A stretch of 64,000 nucleotides of DNA from the NCBI RefSeq assembly GCF_002933295.1, contig NZ_PSSW01000004.1:124001-188000 (forward strand), given 5' to 3'. The position numbers were made by a program, and so were the translations under genes. The notes beneath the pieces were generated by a model that saw nothing but the letters and a program-made list of their open reading frames with translations, did no database searches and had not been told where the DNA came from. The DNA is from Marinobacter flavimaris (lineage in GTDB: Bacteria > Pseudomonadota > Gammaproteobacteria > Pseudomonadales > Oleiphilaceae). Shown here piece after piece: positions 32,292 to 41,023 of this stretch; positions within the stretch are counted from its first letter, which is position 1; every line of letters begins with the position of its first letter.

Positions 32292-33115
32292 TACGCCTCC
32301 TCCCCGAGATAGACCTTGATCACTTCCGGATCGTTGGAGACCTGGTCCATGGAGCCTTCCGCCAGCACGCTGCCCTGGTGCAGCACGGTGACCTTGCGGG
32401 CGATGGAGCGTACGAAGCCCATATCGTGCTCCACCACCACCACAGACTGCTTGCCGGCGAGGCTGGTGAGCAGTTCGGCGGTGCGTTCCATTTCCTGTTC
32501 GGTCATGCCGGCCACGGGCTCATCCACCAGCAGCAGGCGGGGCTTCTGCATCAGCAGCATGCCGATCTCCAGCCACTGCTTCTGGCCGTGGGAGAGAATG
32601 CCGGCGAGCCGGTCACGCAGGGCTTCCAGGCCGATCATTTCCAGCACTTCGTCGATCCGGTCCCGGTATTCGGCTTTCATCACGGCGGTGAGCGTGGGGA
32701 ACACCCGCTTGTCCGTCGCCATGGCCAGCTCCAGGTTTTCGAACACGGTGAGTGCTTCGAACACCGTGGGTTTCTGGAACTTGCGACCGATGCCCAGGCT
32801 GGCGATGTCCGGCTCGTTCATGGTGAGCAGGTTGTGGCGGCTGCCGAACCACACCGAGCCGGTGTCCGGCCGGGTTTTACCGGTGATGATGTCCATCATG
32901 GTGGTTTTACCCGCGCCGTTGGGGCCGATGATGCAGCGCAGCTCGCCGTCGTCGATGGTGAGGTTGAGGTTGTTGATGGCCTTGAAGCCGTCAAAGCTTA
33001 CGTTCACGTCTTCCAGGTACAGGATCGGCCCGTGGCGCACGTCCACCGGGGACTGCACCTGGGTCAGAAACTCGAACACATGCTCGCGGTCGGTCAGCTC
33101 CTGAAACAAGCTCAT
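32291..33115 (-). CDS. urtD: Urea ABC transporter ATP-binding protein UrtD
   Basis: A 274-residue LivG-like ATPase. Walker A GPNGAGKTTMMDIITG, the UrtD-typical LSHGQKQWLEIGMLL signature, Walker B RLLLVDEPVAGMTEQE and a C-terminal QGSVLAEGSMDQV region. Its ATG overlaps the end of urtC by 4 bases. Confidence 0.95.
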   Translation of the reverse strand: MSLFQELTDREHVFEFLTQVQSPVDVRHGPILYLEDVNVSFDGFKAINNLNLTIDDGELRCIIGPNGAGKTTMMDIITGKTRPDTGSVWFGSRHNLLTMNEPDIASLGIGRKFQKPTVFEALTVFENLELAMATDKRVFPTLTAVMKAEYRDRIDEVLEMIGLEALRDRLAGILSHGQKQWLEIGMLLMQKPRLLLVDEPVAGMTEQEMERTAELLTSLAGKQSVVVVEHDMGFVRSIARKVTVLHQGSVLAEGSMDQVSNDPEVIKVYLGEEA

Positions 33116-34236
33116 ACAGTCGCCTCCTGCGCGGTGGGGGTATCGTCATCTTCCCTGGCTTTCCGGCGCTTCTGCAGCAGCCCGGCAATGCCCTTGGGCA
33201 GGAACACGGTCACCAGCACAAACAGGCCACCGAGGGCGAACAGCCAGGCGTCCGGCATGATGCCGGTGAACACGGTTTTGGCGTAGTTCACCAGGATGGC
33301 CCCGATCACCGCGCCATAGAGCGTTGCCCGGCCACCCAGTGCCACCCACACCACGATCTCGATAGAGAACAGCGGTGAAAATTCACTGGGGTTGATGATT
33401 CCTACTTGAGGCACGTACAGCGCCCCGGCCACACCAGCCAGCATGGCGGAGACCACGAACACGAACAGCTGCACCCGCTCCACCCGGTAACCCAGGAAGC
33501 GGGTTCGGGCCTCGGCATCCCGGCAGGCCACACTCACCCGGCCCAGCTTGCTGGTCACAATGCCCCGGCAAATCACGTAGCCGATGGCCAGGGCGATACC
33601 GGTGGCAATGAACAGCCCGAGGCGGGTGGCGTCGGTGCGCAGGTTAAAGCCGAGAATGTCTTTGAAGTCGGTGAGGCCGTTGTTGCCGCCAAAGCCCATC
33701 TCGTTGCGGAAGAAAGCCAGCATCAGCGCGAAGGTGAGCGCCTGGGTGATGATGGAGAGGTACACCCCGGTTACCCGTGAGCGGAAGGCCAGGAAGCCGA
33801 ACACCAGCGCCAGCAGGCCCGGGGCCAGCAGCACCATGATGAAGGCAAACCAGGCCATGTCGAACCCGTGCCAGAACCAGGGCAGCTCCTGCCAGTTCAG
33901 GAACACCATGAAGTCCGGCAGGATCGGGTCGCCATACACGCCGCGATCACCAATCTGGCGCATCAGGTACATGCCCATGGCATAGCCGCCGAGGGCAAAG
34001 AAGGCGCCATGGCCCAGGCTGAGGATACCGAGGTAACCCCACACCAGGTCCACTGCCACCGCCAGCAGGGCGTAGCAGAGGTATTTGCCAAGCAGCGTGA
34101 CGGTAAAGGCGCTCACGTGCAGGGCGCTATCCTGGGGCATGAACAGGTGAAGGAAGGTCACCAGCACCACGGCCGAGAACAGCACGCCGAGAAAGATCTG
34201 GGTTGAACGTTCCTGCAAGGGTCTTGTTAACCACAT
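33112..34236 (-). CDS. urtC: Urea ABC transporter permease UrtC
   Basis: A 374-residue LivM-like permease with about nine membrane helices; YLGILSLGHGAFFALGGYAMG is the family's conserved block, and VTGVYLSIITQAL and ALGGRATLYGAVIGAILVNY are also typical. The C-terminal tail is charged and cytoplasmic. The gene follows urtB by a 3-base gap. Confidence 0.95.
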   Translation of the reverse strand: MWLTRPLQERSTQIFLGVLFSAVVLVTFLHLFMPQDSALHVSAFTVTLLGKYLCYALLAVAVDLVWGYLGILSLGHGAFFALGGYAMGMYLMRQIGDRGVYGDPILPDFMVFLNWQELPWFWHGFDMAWFAFIMVLLAPGLLALVFGFLAFRSRVTGVYLSIITQALTFALMLAFFRNEMGFGGNNGLTDFKDILGFNLRTDATRLGLFIATGIALAIGYVICRGIVTSKLGRVSVACRDAEARTRFLGYRVERVQLFVFVVSAMLAGVAGALYVPQVGIINPSEFSPLFSIEIVVWVALGGRATLYGAVIGAILVNYAKTVFTGIMPDAWLFALGGLFVLVTVFLPKGIAGLLQKRRKAREDDDTPTAQEATV

Positions 34237-34239
34237 AAC

Positions 34240-35838
34240 TTAACCCTCCGCTGCCCGGCCTTTCTGGGGGAAGAGCCCCTTCGGCCGTTTCTGGATGAAC
34301 AGGATGATGAACACCAACACGATGATCTTGGCGAGTACGGCACCGGCCCAGGGTTCGAGCAGCTGATTGATGGTGCCCAGGGAGAGCCCGGCAATGAGCG
34401 TGCCCCAGAGGTTACCGACGCCGCCGAACACCACCACCATGAAGGAATCGATGATGTAGTTCTGGCCCAGGTTCGGGCCCACGTTGGTGAGCTGCGAAAG
34501 CGCCACACCCGCCAGGCCGGCAACGCCGGAGCCCAGGGCAAAGGTCATGATGTCTACCCGGGTGGCGCGGATTCCCATGGAGCGCGCCATGGCGCGGTTC
34601 TGGGTAACGGCGCGCACTTCCAGGCCCAGGCGGGTCTTGCGCATGATCAGCATCAGCCCGGCGAAGACAATCAACGCAAAGGCCAACACGTAGAGGCGGT
34701 TCAGGGTCAGCGAGAGCGCGTCGTTGATCACGAGGGAGCCGCTCATCCAGTCCGGCGTTACCACGGTACGGTTCTGAGGAGAGATCACGGTGCGCACCAG
34801 CTGCTGCAGGATCAGGCTGATACCAAAGGTGGCCAACAGGGTTTCCAGCGGCCGGCCTTTGAGGTACTGGATGACGCTTCGCTCAATGATGATGCCGGCG
34901 GTGGCCGCCACAATGAAGCCGGCGGGAATCGACAGAATCAGCGCCAGGCCGGGTTGGCCGGGGAAGAGTTGCTGCATGCCCCAGGTGGTGTAGGCACCGA
35001 GCATGATCAGTTCGCCGTGGGCCATGTTGATCACGCCCATCACGCCAAAGGTGATGGCCAGGCCGATGGCGGCGAGTACCAGAACCGAACCGAGGGAAAG
35101 GCCGAAATACAGGGTCTCGGCGGCGCGGTTCAGTTGGAGTTTCTGTTCAATGCTTTCGAGGGCCCTGGCGGCACGTTGAGCCAGCGCCTCGTTGTCACCG
35201 CGAACGGCTTCGTTCAAAGCGGCACGGGCCCGGGGATGAAGACTGCCGGCGAGCACGTCCACGGCCTCCAGGTTGCCCTCGCCCACCCGGTAGATGGCCA
35301 GGGCTTCTTCAATGCGGTTGCGGACGGCCGCGTCTTCTTCTTTCGCCAGCTGAGCTTCCAGTGGCTCAACCAGGGAAGCATCCACTTTGCCCATCATGTC
35401 CTGCGCGGACGCTTCGCGCACATCCGGGTCTTTGGCATTCAGGTCCAGCATGGCCAGTATGCCTTCAAGCTGGCCCCGTATGCGGTTATTGATGGCGACT
35501 CTGGCCAGCTCACGGCGGGACATTTCACCCATATTCTCTCCGGTCAGCGGATCGGCAATTTCCCAGTCCCTGCCCCGGTTGTTCAGTACCAGTACAACCT
35601 GCCCGGTGTCTTTTACCCGGCTCAGGCGGTTATTTCCGTAGGCTTCGAGCCAGCCCCTGGCTCTTTCATCACCACTGCTGACGATGGCGTTCACCGCCTC
35701 TTCCACTTTACTGGCCGGCGCCTCTGCGAGATTGATCAGCAGAGCCTTGCCAGGATCGTCTTCCTGCGCCGTTGCAGGCAGCGATAGCAGGGAAAACAGG
35801 GCGATAAGCAGCAATGTGAGCGATCGGCAGATGCTCAT
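34240..35838 (-). CDS. urtB: Urea ABC transporter permease UrtB
   Basis: A 532-residue LivH-like permease. The N-terminal ~240 residues after a signal peptide (MSICRSLTLLLIALFSLLSL) form the HEAT-like periplasmic extension that distinguishes UrtB, with LDLNAKDPDVREASAQDMMG and LEAQLAKEEDAAVRNRIEEA repeats. The membrane part starts near ETLYFGLSLGSVLVLAAIGL and has GVINMAHGELIMLGAY. The 91-base gap to urtA holds no terminator I can support. Confidence 0.95.
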   Translation of the reverse strand: MSICRSLTLLLIALFSLLSLPATAQEDDPGKALLINLAEAPASKVEEAVNAIVSSGDERARGWLEAYGNNRLSRVKDTGQVVLVLNNRGRDWEIADPLTGENMGEMSRRELARVAINNRIRGQLEGILAMLDLNAKDPDVREASAQDMMGKVDASLVEPLEAQLAKEEDAAVRNRIEEALAIYRVGEGNLEAVDVLAGSLHPRARAALNEAVRGDNEALAQRAARALESIEQKLQLNRAAETLYFGLSLGSVLVLAAIGLAITFGVMGVINMAHGELIMLGAYTTWGMQQLFPGQPGLALILSIPAGFIVAATAGIIIERSVIQYLKGRPLETLLATFGISLILQQLVRTVISPQNRTVVTPDWMSGSLVINDALSLTLNRLYVLAFALIVFAGLMLIMRKTRLGLEVRAVTQNRAMARSMGIRATRVDIMTFALGSGVAGLAGVALSQLTNVGPNLGQNYIIDSFMVVVFGGVGNLWGTLIAGLSLGTINQLLEPWAGAVLAKIIVLVFIILFIQKRPKGLFPQKGRAAEG

Positions 35839-35929
35839 GAGAGTGTCCTGTCTGTTTCAAGCGTGTTGCGGGGCAACAACCGGAGGCGTAACTACCCCCG
35901 GCTGTCGATGGTGCTTTACCGTCTGAGCC

Positions 35930-37237
35930 TTACTCGGCTTCAGCGGCCAATTCGCCCGCAGACGCGCCACAGGTGCCGGTTGCGGTGTTGAACGTGCCGC
36001 AGAACAACGGCTTGCGCCAATCTGCAATCATGTCCCGCGAACCAGGCAGGTAGTCAGACCAGGCATCGCCCGCGACCAGACCAGAGGTTTCCCAGACGAC
36101 GGAGAACTGGCCGTTGTCCTGGATCTCGCCGATCAGCACCGGCTTGGTGATGTGGTGGTTGGGCATCATGGCGGCGTAGCCACCGGTGAGGTTGGGTACA
36201 GTCACACCGATGATGGCGTCTTTTACCGCATCAACATCTGTGGTGCCGGCCTTCTTGACCGCTTCCACATACATGTTGAAGCCGATGTAGTGCGCTTCCA
36301 TCGGGTCGTTGGTGACCGCTTCATCATTACCGGTGTGCTCGATCCACTGGTCGATGAAGTCGTAGTTGGCGTCGTTGTCCACGCTCATGAAGTAGTTCCA
36401 CGCAGCCAGGTGGCCAACCAGCGGGCCGGTGTCGATACCGGAGAGTTCCTGCTCACCCACGGAGAAGGCAACAACCGGGATGTCGGAGGCCGCGATGCCC
36501 TGGTTACCCAGTTCACGGTAGAAGGGCACGTTGGCGTCGCCATTGATGGTGGAGACCACGGCGGTCTTCTTGCCGGCGGAACCAAAACGCTTGATATCAG
36601 ACACGATGTTCTGCCAATCCGAGTGACCGAACGGCGTGTAGTTGATCATGATGTCTTCCTTGGCCACACCCATGTCCATCAGGTAGGTCTCAAGGATCTT
36701 GTTGGTGGTGCGCGGGTAAACGTAGTCGGTACCTGCCAGAACCCAGCGCTCCACGCCGATTTCGTTCATAAGGTAGTTAACCGCAGGAATCGCCTGCTGG
36801 TTGGGCGCAGCGCCTGTGTAGAAGACGTTTTCAGAGGATTCTTCACCCTCGTACTGTACCGGGTAAAACAGAAGGCCGTTCAGCTCTTCCACCACCGGCA
36901 GTACGGACTTGCGGGAAACCGAGGTCCAGTTACCGAAGATCACGTCGACCTTTTCCTGGGCCAGCAGTTCACGGGCTTTTTCAGCAAACAGCGGCCAGTT
37001 GGAGGCCGGGTCTACAACAACCGCTTCCATCTGACGACCGAGCACACCGCCCTTGGCGTTCTGTTGTTCGATCAGCATTTCAACGGTGTCTTTCAGAACG
37101 GTTTCACTGATCGCCATGGTGCCGGACAGTGAGTGCAGGATGCCCACCTTGATGGGATCTTCCGCTGCAACGGAGTTAAAGGAGATGGACAGTGCGAGTG
37201 CAGAGAGGCCAAGTTTCACGTGTTTTTTGAGGCTCAT
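35930..37237 (-). CDS. urtA: Urea ABC transporter substrate-binding protein UrtA
   Basis: A 435-residue periplasmic type-1 binding protein. Signal peptide MSLKKHVKLGLSALALSISF...VAAED; then IKVGILHSLSGTMAISE, the UrtA-typical LFYPVQYEGEESSENVFYTGA, WVLAGTDYVYPRTTNKILE and NHHITKPVLIGEIQDNGQF. First gene of the long operon; a sigma-54-like element lies about 60 bases upstream. Confidence 0.96.
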   Translation of the reverse strand: MSLKKHVKLGLSALALSISFNSVAAEDPIKVGILHSLSGTMAISETVLKDTVEMLIEQQNAKGGVLGRQMEAVVVDPASNWPLFAEKARELLAQEKVDVIFGNWTSVSRKSVLPVVEELNGLLFYPVQYEGEESSENVFYTGAAPNQQAIPAVNYLMNEIGVERWVLAGTDYVYPRTTNKILETYLMDMGVAKEDIMINYTPFGHSDWQNIVSDIKRFGSAGKKTAVVSTINGDANVPFYRELGNQGIAASDIPVVAFSVGEQELSGIDTGPLVGHLAAWNYFMSVDNDANYDFIDQWIEHTGNDEAVTNDPMEAHYIGFNMYVEAVKKAGTTDVDAVKDAIIGVTVPNLTGGYAAMMPNHHITKPVLIGEIQDNGQFSVVWETSGLVAGDAWSDYLPGSRDMIADWRKPLFCGTFNTATGTCGASAGELAAEAE

Positions 37238-37296
37238 TTCAGGCGTCCTTTTCTTAGTTGGGTGTGCAGTTCGTCTTCAAACGCAGCAGAGCCTCT

Positions 37297-37311
37297 GCAT
37301 CTGCTGTTCCA
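37297..37311 (-). promoter_or_regulatory. Sigma-54-like promoter for urtA
   Basis: Minus strand TGGAACAGCAGATGC keeps the essential GG and GC of TGGCAC-N5-TTGC at the right spacing with two mismatches. Transcription would begin near 37285, about 48 bases before urtA. Nitrogen control of urea uptake makes this sensible. Confidence 0.4.
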
Positions 37312-37346
37312 CACCCCTCATATCCCAATAAAAAACAGTCACTTAT

Positions 37347-37358
37347 CTAGTATACAAG
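37347..37358. promoter_or_regulatory. GTATACAAG site, urtA side
   Basis: CTAGTATACAAG shares GTATACAAG with the site at 37544-37555; candidate operator for the GntR regulator at 39443. Confidence 0.45.
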
Positions 37359-37521
37359 GCAAATCATGGAAGCCCGCGGGGCTGAATGCCCCTCCAGAGC
37401 GCAGTATTTCTGAGCGTTTTTGGTGCGAGCGCACCCGATCCGGGCAGACCCGACCAACCTTTTGCCTCAAAAGCACTCATAACTTTATGTTTTCTGGTAA
37501 CTATCAAGAAAAATCCGCAAA

Positions 37522-37536
37522 TGGCACAAGCATTGC
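37522..37536 (+). promoter_or_regulatory. Sigma-54 promoter of allophanate hydrolase gene
   Basis: TGGCACAAGCATTGC matches TGGCAC-N5-TTGC exactly. The -12 GC ends 44 bases before the ATG at 37581; transcription would start near 37549. Confidence 0.75.
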
Positions 37537-37543
37537 CATTCCA

Positions 37544-37555
37544 CATGTATACAAG
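37544..37555. promoter_or_regulatory. GTATACAAG site over the atzF transcription start
   Basis: CATGTATACAAG contains the palindrome TGTATACA and lies at the expected start point of the sigma-54 promoter, where a GntR-type repressor would block initiation. Confidence 0.5.
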
Positions 37556-37580
37556 TTGATTACGCACATGAGGATGACCA

Positions 37581-39404
37581 ATGCCTTCAATGCTCGGATG
37601 GACCATCAGGGACTGGCAGACTGCTTATAAAGAGGGCGCTACGCCCGAGTCATTGCTGGGTGAGTTACTGACCCGCCTGGACAAAACAGACGTTGCCTGG
37701 ATTTCGCTTCTGGATCAAAAAGGCCTGGATGAGGCACTTGCCGGGTTGAAACAGAAACTCCAGGACGCCGGCGGAGAGATCGACAACCTGCCGCTCTACG
37801 GCATTCCCTTTGCCGCCAAAGACAATATTGATGCGGCAGGATTTGAGACAACAGCGGCCTGCCCGGCCTTTGCCTATACTCCGGAAGAAGACGCCACCAC
37901 CGTGGCCAGGCTCAAGGCCGCCGGCGCCATCGTCATCGGCAAAACCAACCTGGACCAGTTCGCAACCGGCCTGGTGGGCACCCGCTCTCCCTATGGCGCC
38001 GTGCCCAACAGCTTCAAACCGGACGTGGTGAGCGGCGGCTCCAGCTCCGGTTCGGCTTCTGTGGTTGCAAGAGGTCTGGTGCCTTTTGCCCTGGGTACCG
38101 ACACCGCCGGTTCCGGCCGGGTGCCTGCCGGGCTGAATAATCTGGTGGGGCTGAAACCGACCAAAGGGCTCTTCAGCATTCGCGGCGTGGTACCGGCCTG
38201 TCGTTCACTGGATTGCGTGTCCATTTTTGCGCTGACCGTGAATGACGCCGGCCTGGTCTCGGATACCATGGCGGGCTTCGATGCCGCCGATGCCTTTTCC
38301 CGCAAGCCTCCCTATGCGCTGCCTCTGGATGGGCCAGCCCTTCGGCGGCCCGGCCCCATCCAACGACTGGCGATTCCCGACCACCCGCAATGGTTTGGTG
38401 ATCAGAAGGCAGAAGCGGCCTGGAATACCGCCGTCAGCCAGTGGCGACAACAGAATGTGGAACTGGTGCCGCTGGATTTCAGCCCCATGCTGGAACTGGC
38501 TGCACTGCTCTACGAAGGCCCCTGGGTGGCTGAACGCCACGCGGCGGTGGAATCGTTCATGGCCAGCCACGGCGATGATATGAACCCGGTGGTCAAAGGC
38601 ATTATCAGCAAGGCCGGGAATTTCAGCGCCACGGATACCTTCAAGGCCCAGTACCGCAAGGAAGAGCTGCAGCGCCAGATCGATGAACTGTTAGCCGATG
38701 TGGATGCCCTGCTGGTGCCCACGGCTCCGACGGCTCCCACCATCGAAGCGGTAAATGCGGACCCGGTTGCACTGAACAGCCAACTCGGCACCTACACCAA
38801 TTTCGTGAACCTGGCCGACATGAGTGCGCTCGCGATTCCTGCCGGTTTCCGGGACGACGGCCTGCCCTTTGGCGTTACCCTGATAACTGGTGCCTGGAAA
38901 GACACGGAGCTGCAACGCCTGGCGTGCCAGTGGCTGAATGCCCACCCGACCCCTTTGGGCGCTACAGGCAACGACCGCCCCGAAGAAGCCCCCGGGGCCG
39001 CCATTTCGACACCCACCATCAAGGTGGCCGTTGTTGGTGCCCACCTCAGTGGCATGCCCCTGAACACCCAGCTCAGTGAGCGCTACGCGGTTCTGCTTGA
39101 GCAAACCACAACGTCTGCCAACTACCGGCTGTTCGCCCTACCAAACACCACACCGCCGAAGCCCGGGCTGAAACGGGCGGCCCCTGGCGAAGGCAGGGAA
39201 ATCATTGTGGAAGTCTGGGAAATGCCCGCCTCGGCCTTTGGCTCCTTTGTGGACCTGATTCCTGCGCCTCTGGGCATAGGCAACGTCGAGCTGGCTGATG
39301 GCCGGTGGGTAAACGGTTTTGTTTGTGAGGGCTACGGCTTCGAGGGCGCAGAGGACGTAACAGAGTTCGGTGGCTGGCGCGCCTATATCGCCTCCAGAGC
39401 CTGA
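37581..39404 (+). CDS. atzF: Allophanate hydrolase
   Basis: A 607-residue amidase that hydrolyses allophanate to ammonia and CO2. The N-terminal amidase-signature domain shows the catalytic Lys in PFAAKDNIDAAG, the SGGSSSGSAS serine and GTDTAGSGRVPAGLN block. The C-terminal ~130 residues (VGAHLSGMPLNTQLSERYA, REIIVEVWEMPASAFGSFVD, LADGRWVNGFVCEGYG) are the allophanate-hydrolase-specific domain. Urea carboxylase, its usual partner, is not in the window. Start ATG 37581 follows GAGGATGA. Likely nitrogen-controlled through the sigma-54 promoter. Confidence 0.92.
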   Translation: MPSMLGWTIRDWQTAYKEGATPESLLGELLTRLDKTDVAWISLLDQKGLDEALAGLKQKLQDAGGEIDNLPLYGIPFAAKDNIDAAGFETTAACPAFAYTPEEDATTVARLKAAGAIVIGKTNLDQFATGLVGTRSPYGAVPNSFKPDVVSGGSSSGSASVVARGLVPFALGTDTAGSGRVPAGLNNLVGLKPTKGLFSIRGVVPACRSLDCVSIFALTVNDAGLVSDTMAGFDAADAFSRKPPYALPLDGPALRRPGPIQRLAIPDHPQWFGDQKAEAAWNTAVSQWRQQNVELVPLDFSPMLELAALLYEGPWVAERHAAVESFMASHGDDMNPVVKGIISKAGNFSATDTFKAQYRKEELQRQIDELLADVDALLVPTAPTAPTIEAVNADPVALNSQLGTYTNFVNLADMSALAIPAGFRDDGLPFGVTLITGAWKDTELQRLACQWLNAHPTPLGATGNDRPEEAPGAAISTPTIKVAVVGAHLSGMPLNTQLSERYAVLLEQTTTSANYRLFALPNTTPPKPGLKRAAPGEGREIIVEVWEMPASAFGSFVDLIPAPLGIGNVELADGRWVNGFVCEGYGFEGAEDVTEFGGWRAYIASRA

Positions 39405-39442
39405 CCAAGCCGGGGCAATCTGGCGCTCCACGAGGGGAAACG

Positions 39443-40141
39443 GTGCCAATGGCAAACCCTAGACGAAAAGAGTCCGTAGCCGACAGGGTCTATGAGGCCC
39501 TGAAAGAGGACATCTTCGAGTTCCGCCTGATCCCCGGCGACCGATTCAGCGAGGGGGATGTCGGAACCCGCCTGAACGCAAGCCGGACACCGGTGCGGGA
39601 AGCACTGTACCGCTTGCAGCGGGAGGGCCATGTGGAGGTGCTGTTCCGCAGTGGCTGGCAGGTAAAGCCATTCGATTTCCAGCAGGTGGAGGAACTCTAT
39701 GACCTGCGCACCACTCTCGAACGGGCGGCCGTGCACAAAATCTGCAACCTGCCTGAAGAGCCTGCAGCACTGCGAACACTGGTAGCCCTCTGGAACCCGG
39801 ACCATCCATCCGAGCGCGCGGTGGGCAGCACCGTCAGAATGCTGGACGAGAGCTTTCACTGCGATCTGGTGGCCGCTGCCGGAAACCGGGAGATGACACG
39901 AATTCATCGTGAGATCACCGACAGGCTGAGGATCGTGCGGCGCCTGGACTTCAGCCGGGACGAGCGTATTGATGCCACTTACGTGGAGCATGCCGCGATT
40001 CTGGAGGCACTGCGCAACGGGCAGGCAAGCGAGGCGGCGGATCGTCTCACCCGTCATATCCGTGCCAGCCAGAAGGCCGTGCGGGAAATCACCATGGAGC
40101 GAATCCGCGAGGCGGCTGCTGCCCACCGCAGTGAGCAATAA
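39443..40141 (+). CDS. GntR family (FCD/FadR subgroup) transcriptional regulator
   Basis: A 232-residue regulator. Winged helix: VADRVYEALKEDIFEFRLIPG...ASRTPVREALYRLQREGHVEV; FCD effector domain follows with metal-ligand type residues in DESFHCDLVAAAGN, RLDFSRDERIDATYVEHAAIL and LTRHIRASQKAV. The start GTG 39443 is favoured by GAGGGGAAAC upstream; ATG 39449 is an alternative. It lies 38 bases after atzF on the same strand and probably controls that gene and perhaps urea uptake through the GTATACAAG sites. Confidence 0.88.
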   Translation: MPMANPRRKESVADRVYEALKEDIFEFRLIPGDRFSEGDVGTRLNASRTPVREALYRLQREGHVEVLFRSGWQVKPFDFQQVEELYDLRTTLERAAVHKICNLPEEPAALRTLVALWNPDHPSERAVGSTVRMLDESFHCDLVAAAGNREMTRIHREITDRLRIVRRLDFSRDERIDATYVEHAAILEALRNGQASEAADRLTRHIRASQKAVREITMERIREAAAAHRSEQ

Positions 40142-40210
40142 ATTGCCTCTCAGGCCCCGGAAATACTGAACTCAGGTTCATAATTGAACCCGCCGAAACG
40201 CTTACAGATC

Positions 40211-40228
40211 CGTAAGATATATCGCACA
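40211..40228 (+). promoter_or_regulatory. GacA/UvrY-box-like element upstream of CsrB-like RNA
   Basis: CGTAAGATATATCGCACA aligns with TGTAAG-NNATNN-CTTACA (three mismatches) at about -73 to -56 from the inferred RNA start. CTTACAGATCCGTAAG overlaps it at 40201-40216. Confidence 0.5.
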
Positions 40229-40283
40229 AACCATGGAGCGATTCTCCGATAGGTAGGAATTCGATCCAAAGTAGAATGGTTAG

Positions 40284-40500
40284 TGTCAGGGATGACAAGC
40301 CAGCAAGGAACGTTGGCTCAAGGATGAGAACTCCAGGGAAGAGCCCTCCGCGGCTCGGGAGTTGCCCGAAGGATCAGGGCTTACAGGGATGATCACAGGG
40401 AAGACGCGCTCAGGATGAGTCGCACGCCTGAGGGAACAGGCAGGGGTCAGCCACGGAATCGGGGATCACAAGGAATGTGGTCCCGTCCGTGCACTCCCCG
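40284..40500 (+). ncRNA. CsrB/RsmZ-like regulatory RNA
   Basis: No protein is encoded here, but AGGA/GGGA triplets recur thirteen times in about 190 bases (for example CAGGGATGAC, CAAGGATGAG, CCAGGGAAG, ACAGGGATGATC, TCAGGATGAG, TGAGGGAACAG), many in hairpin loops, the hallmark of RNAs that sequester CsrA/RsmA. The inferred 5' end GTGTCAGGGATGACAAGCC resembles that of CsrB. TAGAAT at 40272 fits a -10 box with a poor -35, as expected for an activated promoter. The 3' part folds as CACGGA...TCCGTG enclosing a second GGA hairpin. 5' and 3' ends are approximate. Confidence 0.8.
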
Positions 40501-40602
40501 TACCCACAGACATTTCTGCTCTCTTCTTTACATTTCGCTTCTGCTGCTTTGCGCCCTGGCACAAAACCAAAAAACGCAACACAGCTTCAGGAGCTCGTAT
40601 CT

Positions 40603-40872
40603 ATGAAACGCACACCGCTTTTCGCAACACTCGTTCTGCTGTTCAGCCTGGTTACCGGTTTTGCCTACGCCCAGGACGCCGCTATCAATATCAACACGGC
40701 CGATGTGGCTACCCTCGCCAGCCTGAACGGCATTGGCCAGAGCAAGGCCGAAGCCATCGTTGCCTATCGCGAAGCGAATGGTCCTTTTGCAGTTACCGCA
40801 GACCTGGCAAATGTGAAGGGCATTGGCGAACGTACCATCGAGAAAAATGCCGCTCGCCTCACCGTGAAGTAA
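40603..40872 (+). CDS. ComEA-like helix-hairpin-helix protein
   Basis: An 89-residue exported protein: signal peptide MKRTPLFATLVLLFSLVTGFAYA then a double helix-hairpin-helix (ININTADVATLASLNGIGQS, KAEAIVAYREANGPF, LANVKGIGERTIEKNAARL). Such proteins bind DNA non-specifically in the periplasm during uptake or processing. ATG 40603 is supported by CAGGAGC upstream. A terminator-like hairpin follows. Confidence 0.9.
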   Translation: MKRTPLFATLVLLFSLVTGFAYAQDAAININTADVATLASLNGIGQSKAEAIVAYREANGPFAVTADLANVKGIGERTIEKNAARLTVK

Positions 40873-40878
40873 TACCCC

Positions 40879-40910
40879 GGGCAGTGGCGCGCTGCCGCTG
40901 CCCTTCCTCT
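40879..40910 (+). terminator. Hairpin after comEA-like gene
   Basis: GGGCAGTGGC - GCGCT - GCCGCTGCCC, ten pairs including a G-T, followed by TTCCTCTTTCTG, a moderately T-rich tail. Confidence 0.65.
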
Positions 40911-41023
40911 TTCTGAATCCCTTTCCTCCCTCTTTCCGGCTACCCATAAAGTCGTCTGGCAACACCGCGCTCGCCACCCTATTATTGCTGGATAACAATT
41001 CAAAAACCGTTGAGCATCCGCAC

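Larger units (their letters stand above)
37238..37580. other. Divergent regulatory region between urtA and allophanate hydrolase
   Basis: No gene lies in these 343 bases. They carry the four regulatory elements listed separately (two sigma-54-type promoters, two GTATACAAG sites). A GGGGCTGAATGCCCC hairpin (around 37379-37393) and a GGTGCGAGCGCACC palindrome (37422-37435) lie between them, unassigned. Confidence 0.5.

Noticed and set aside
37422..37435. GGTGCGAGCGCACC as an NtrC site
   Set aside because: NtrC half-sites point the other way (TGCACC...GGTGCA); kept only as an unassigned palindrome.
40989..41000. GGATAACAATT resembling a lac operator
   Set aside because: Short match, no palindrome partner and no LacI-type gene; sits in the spacer before lutA.
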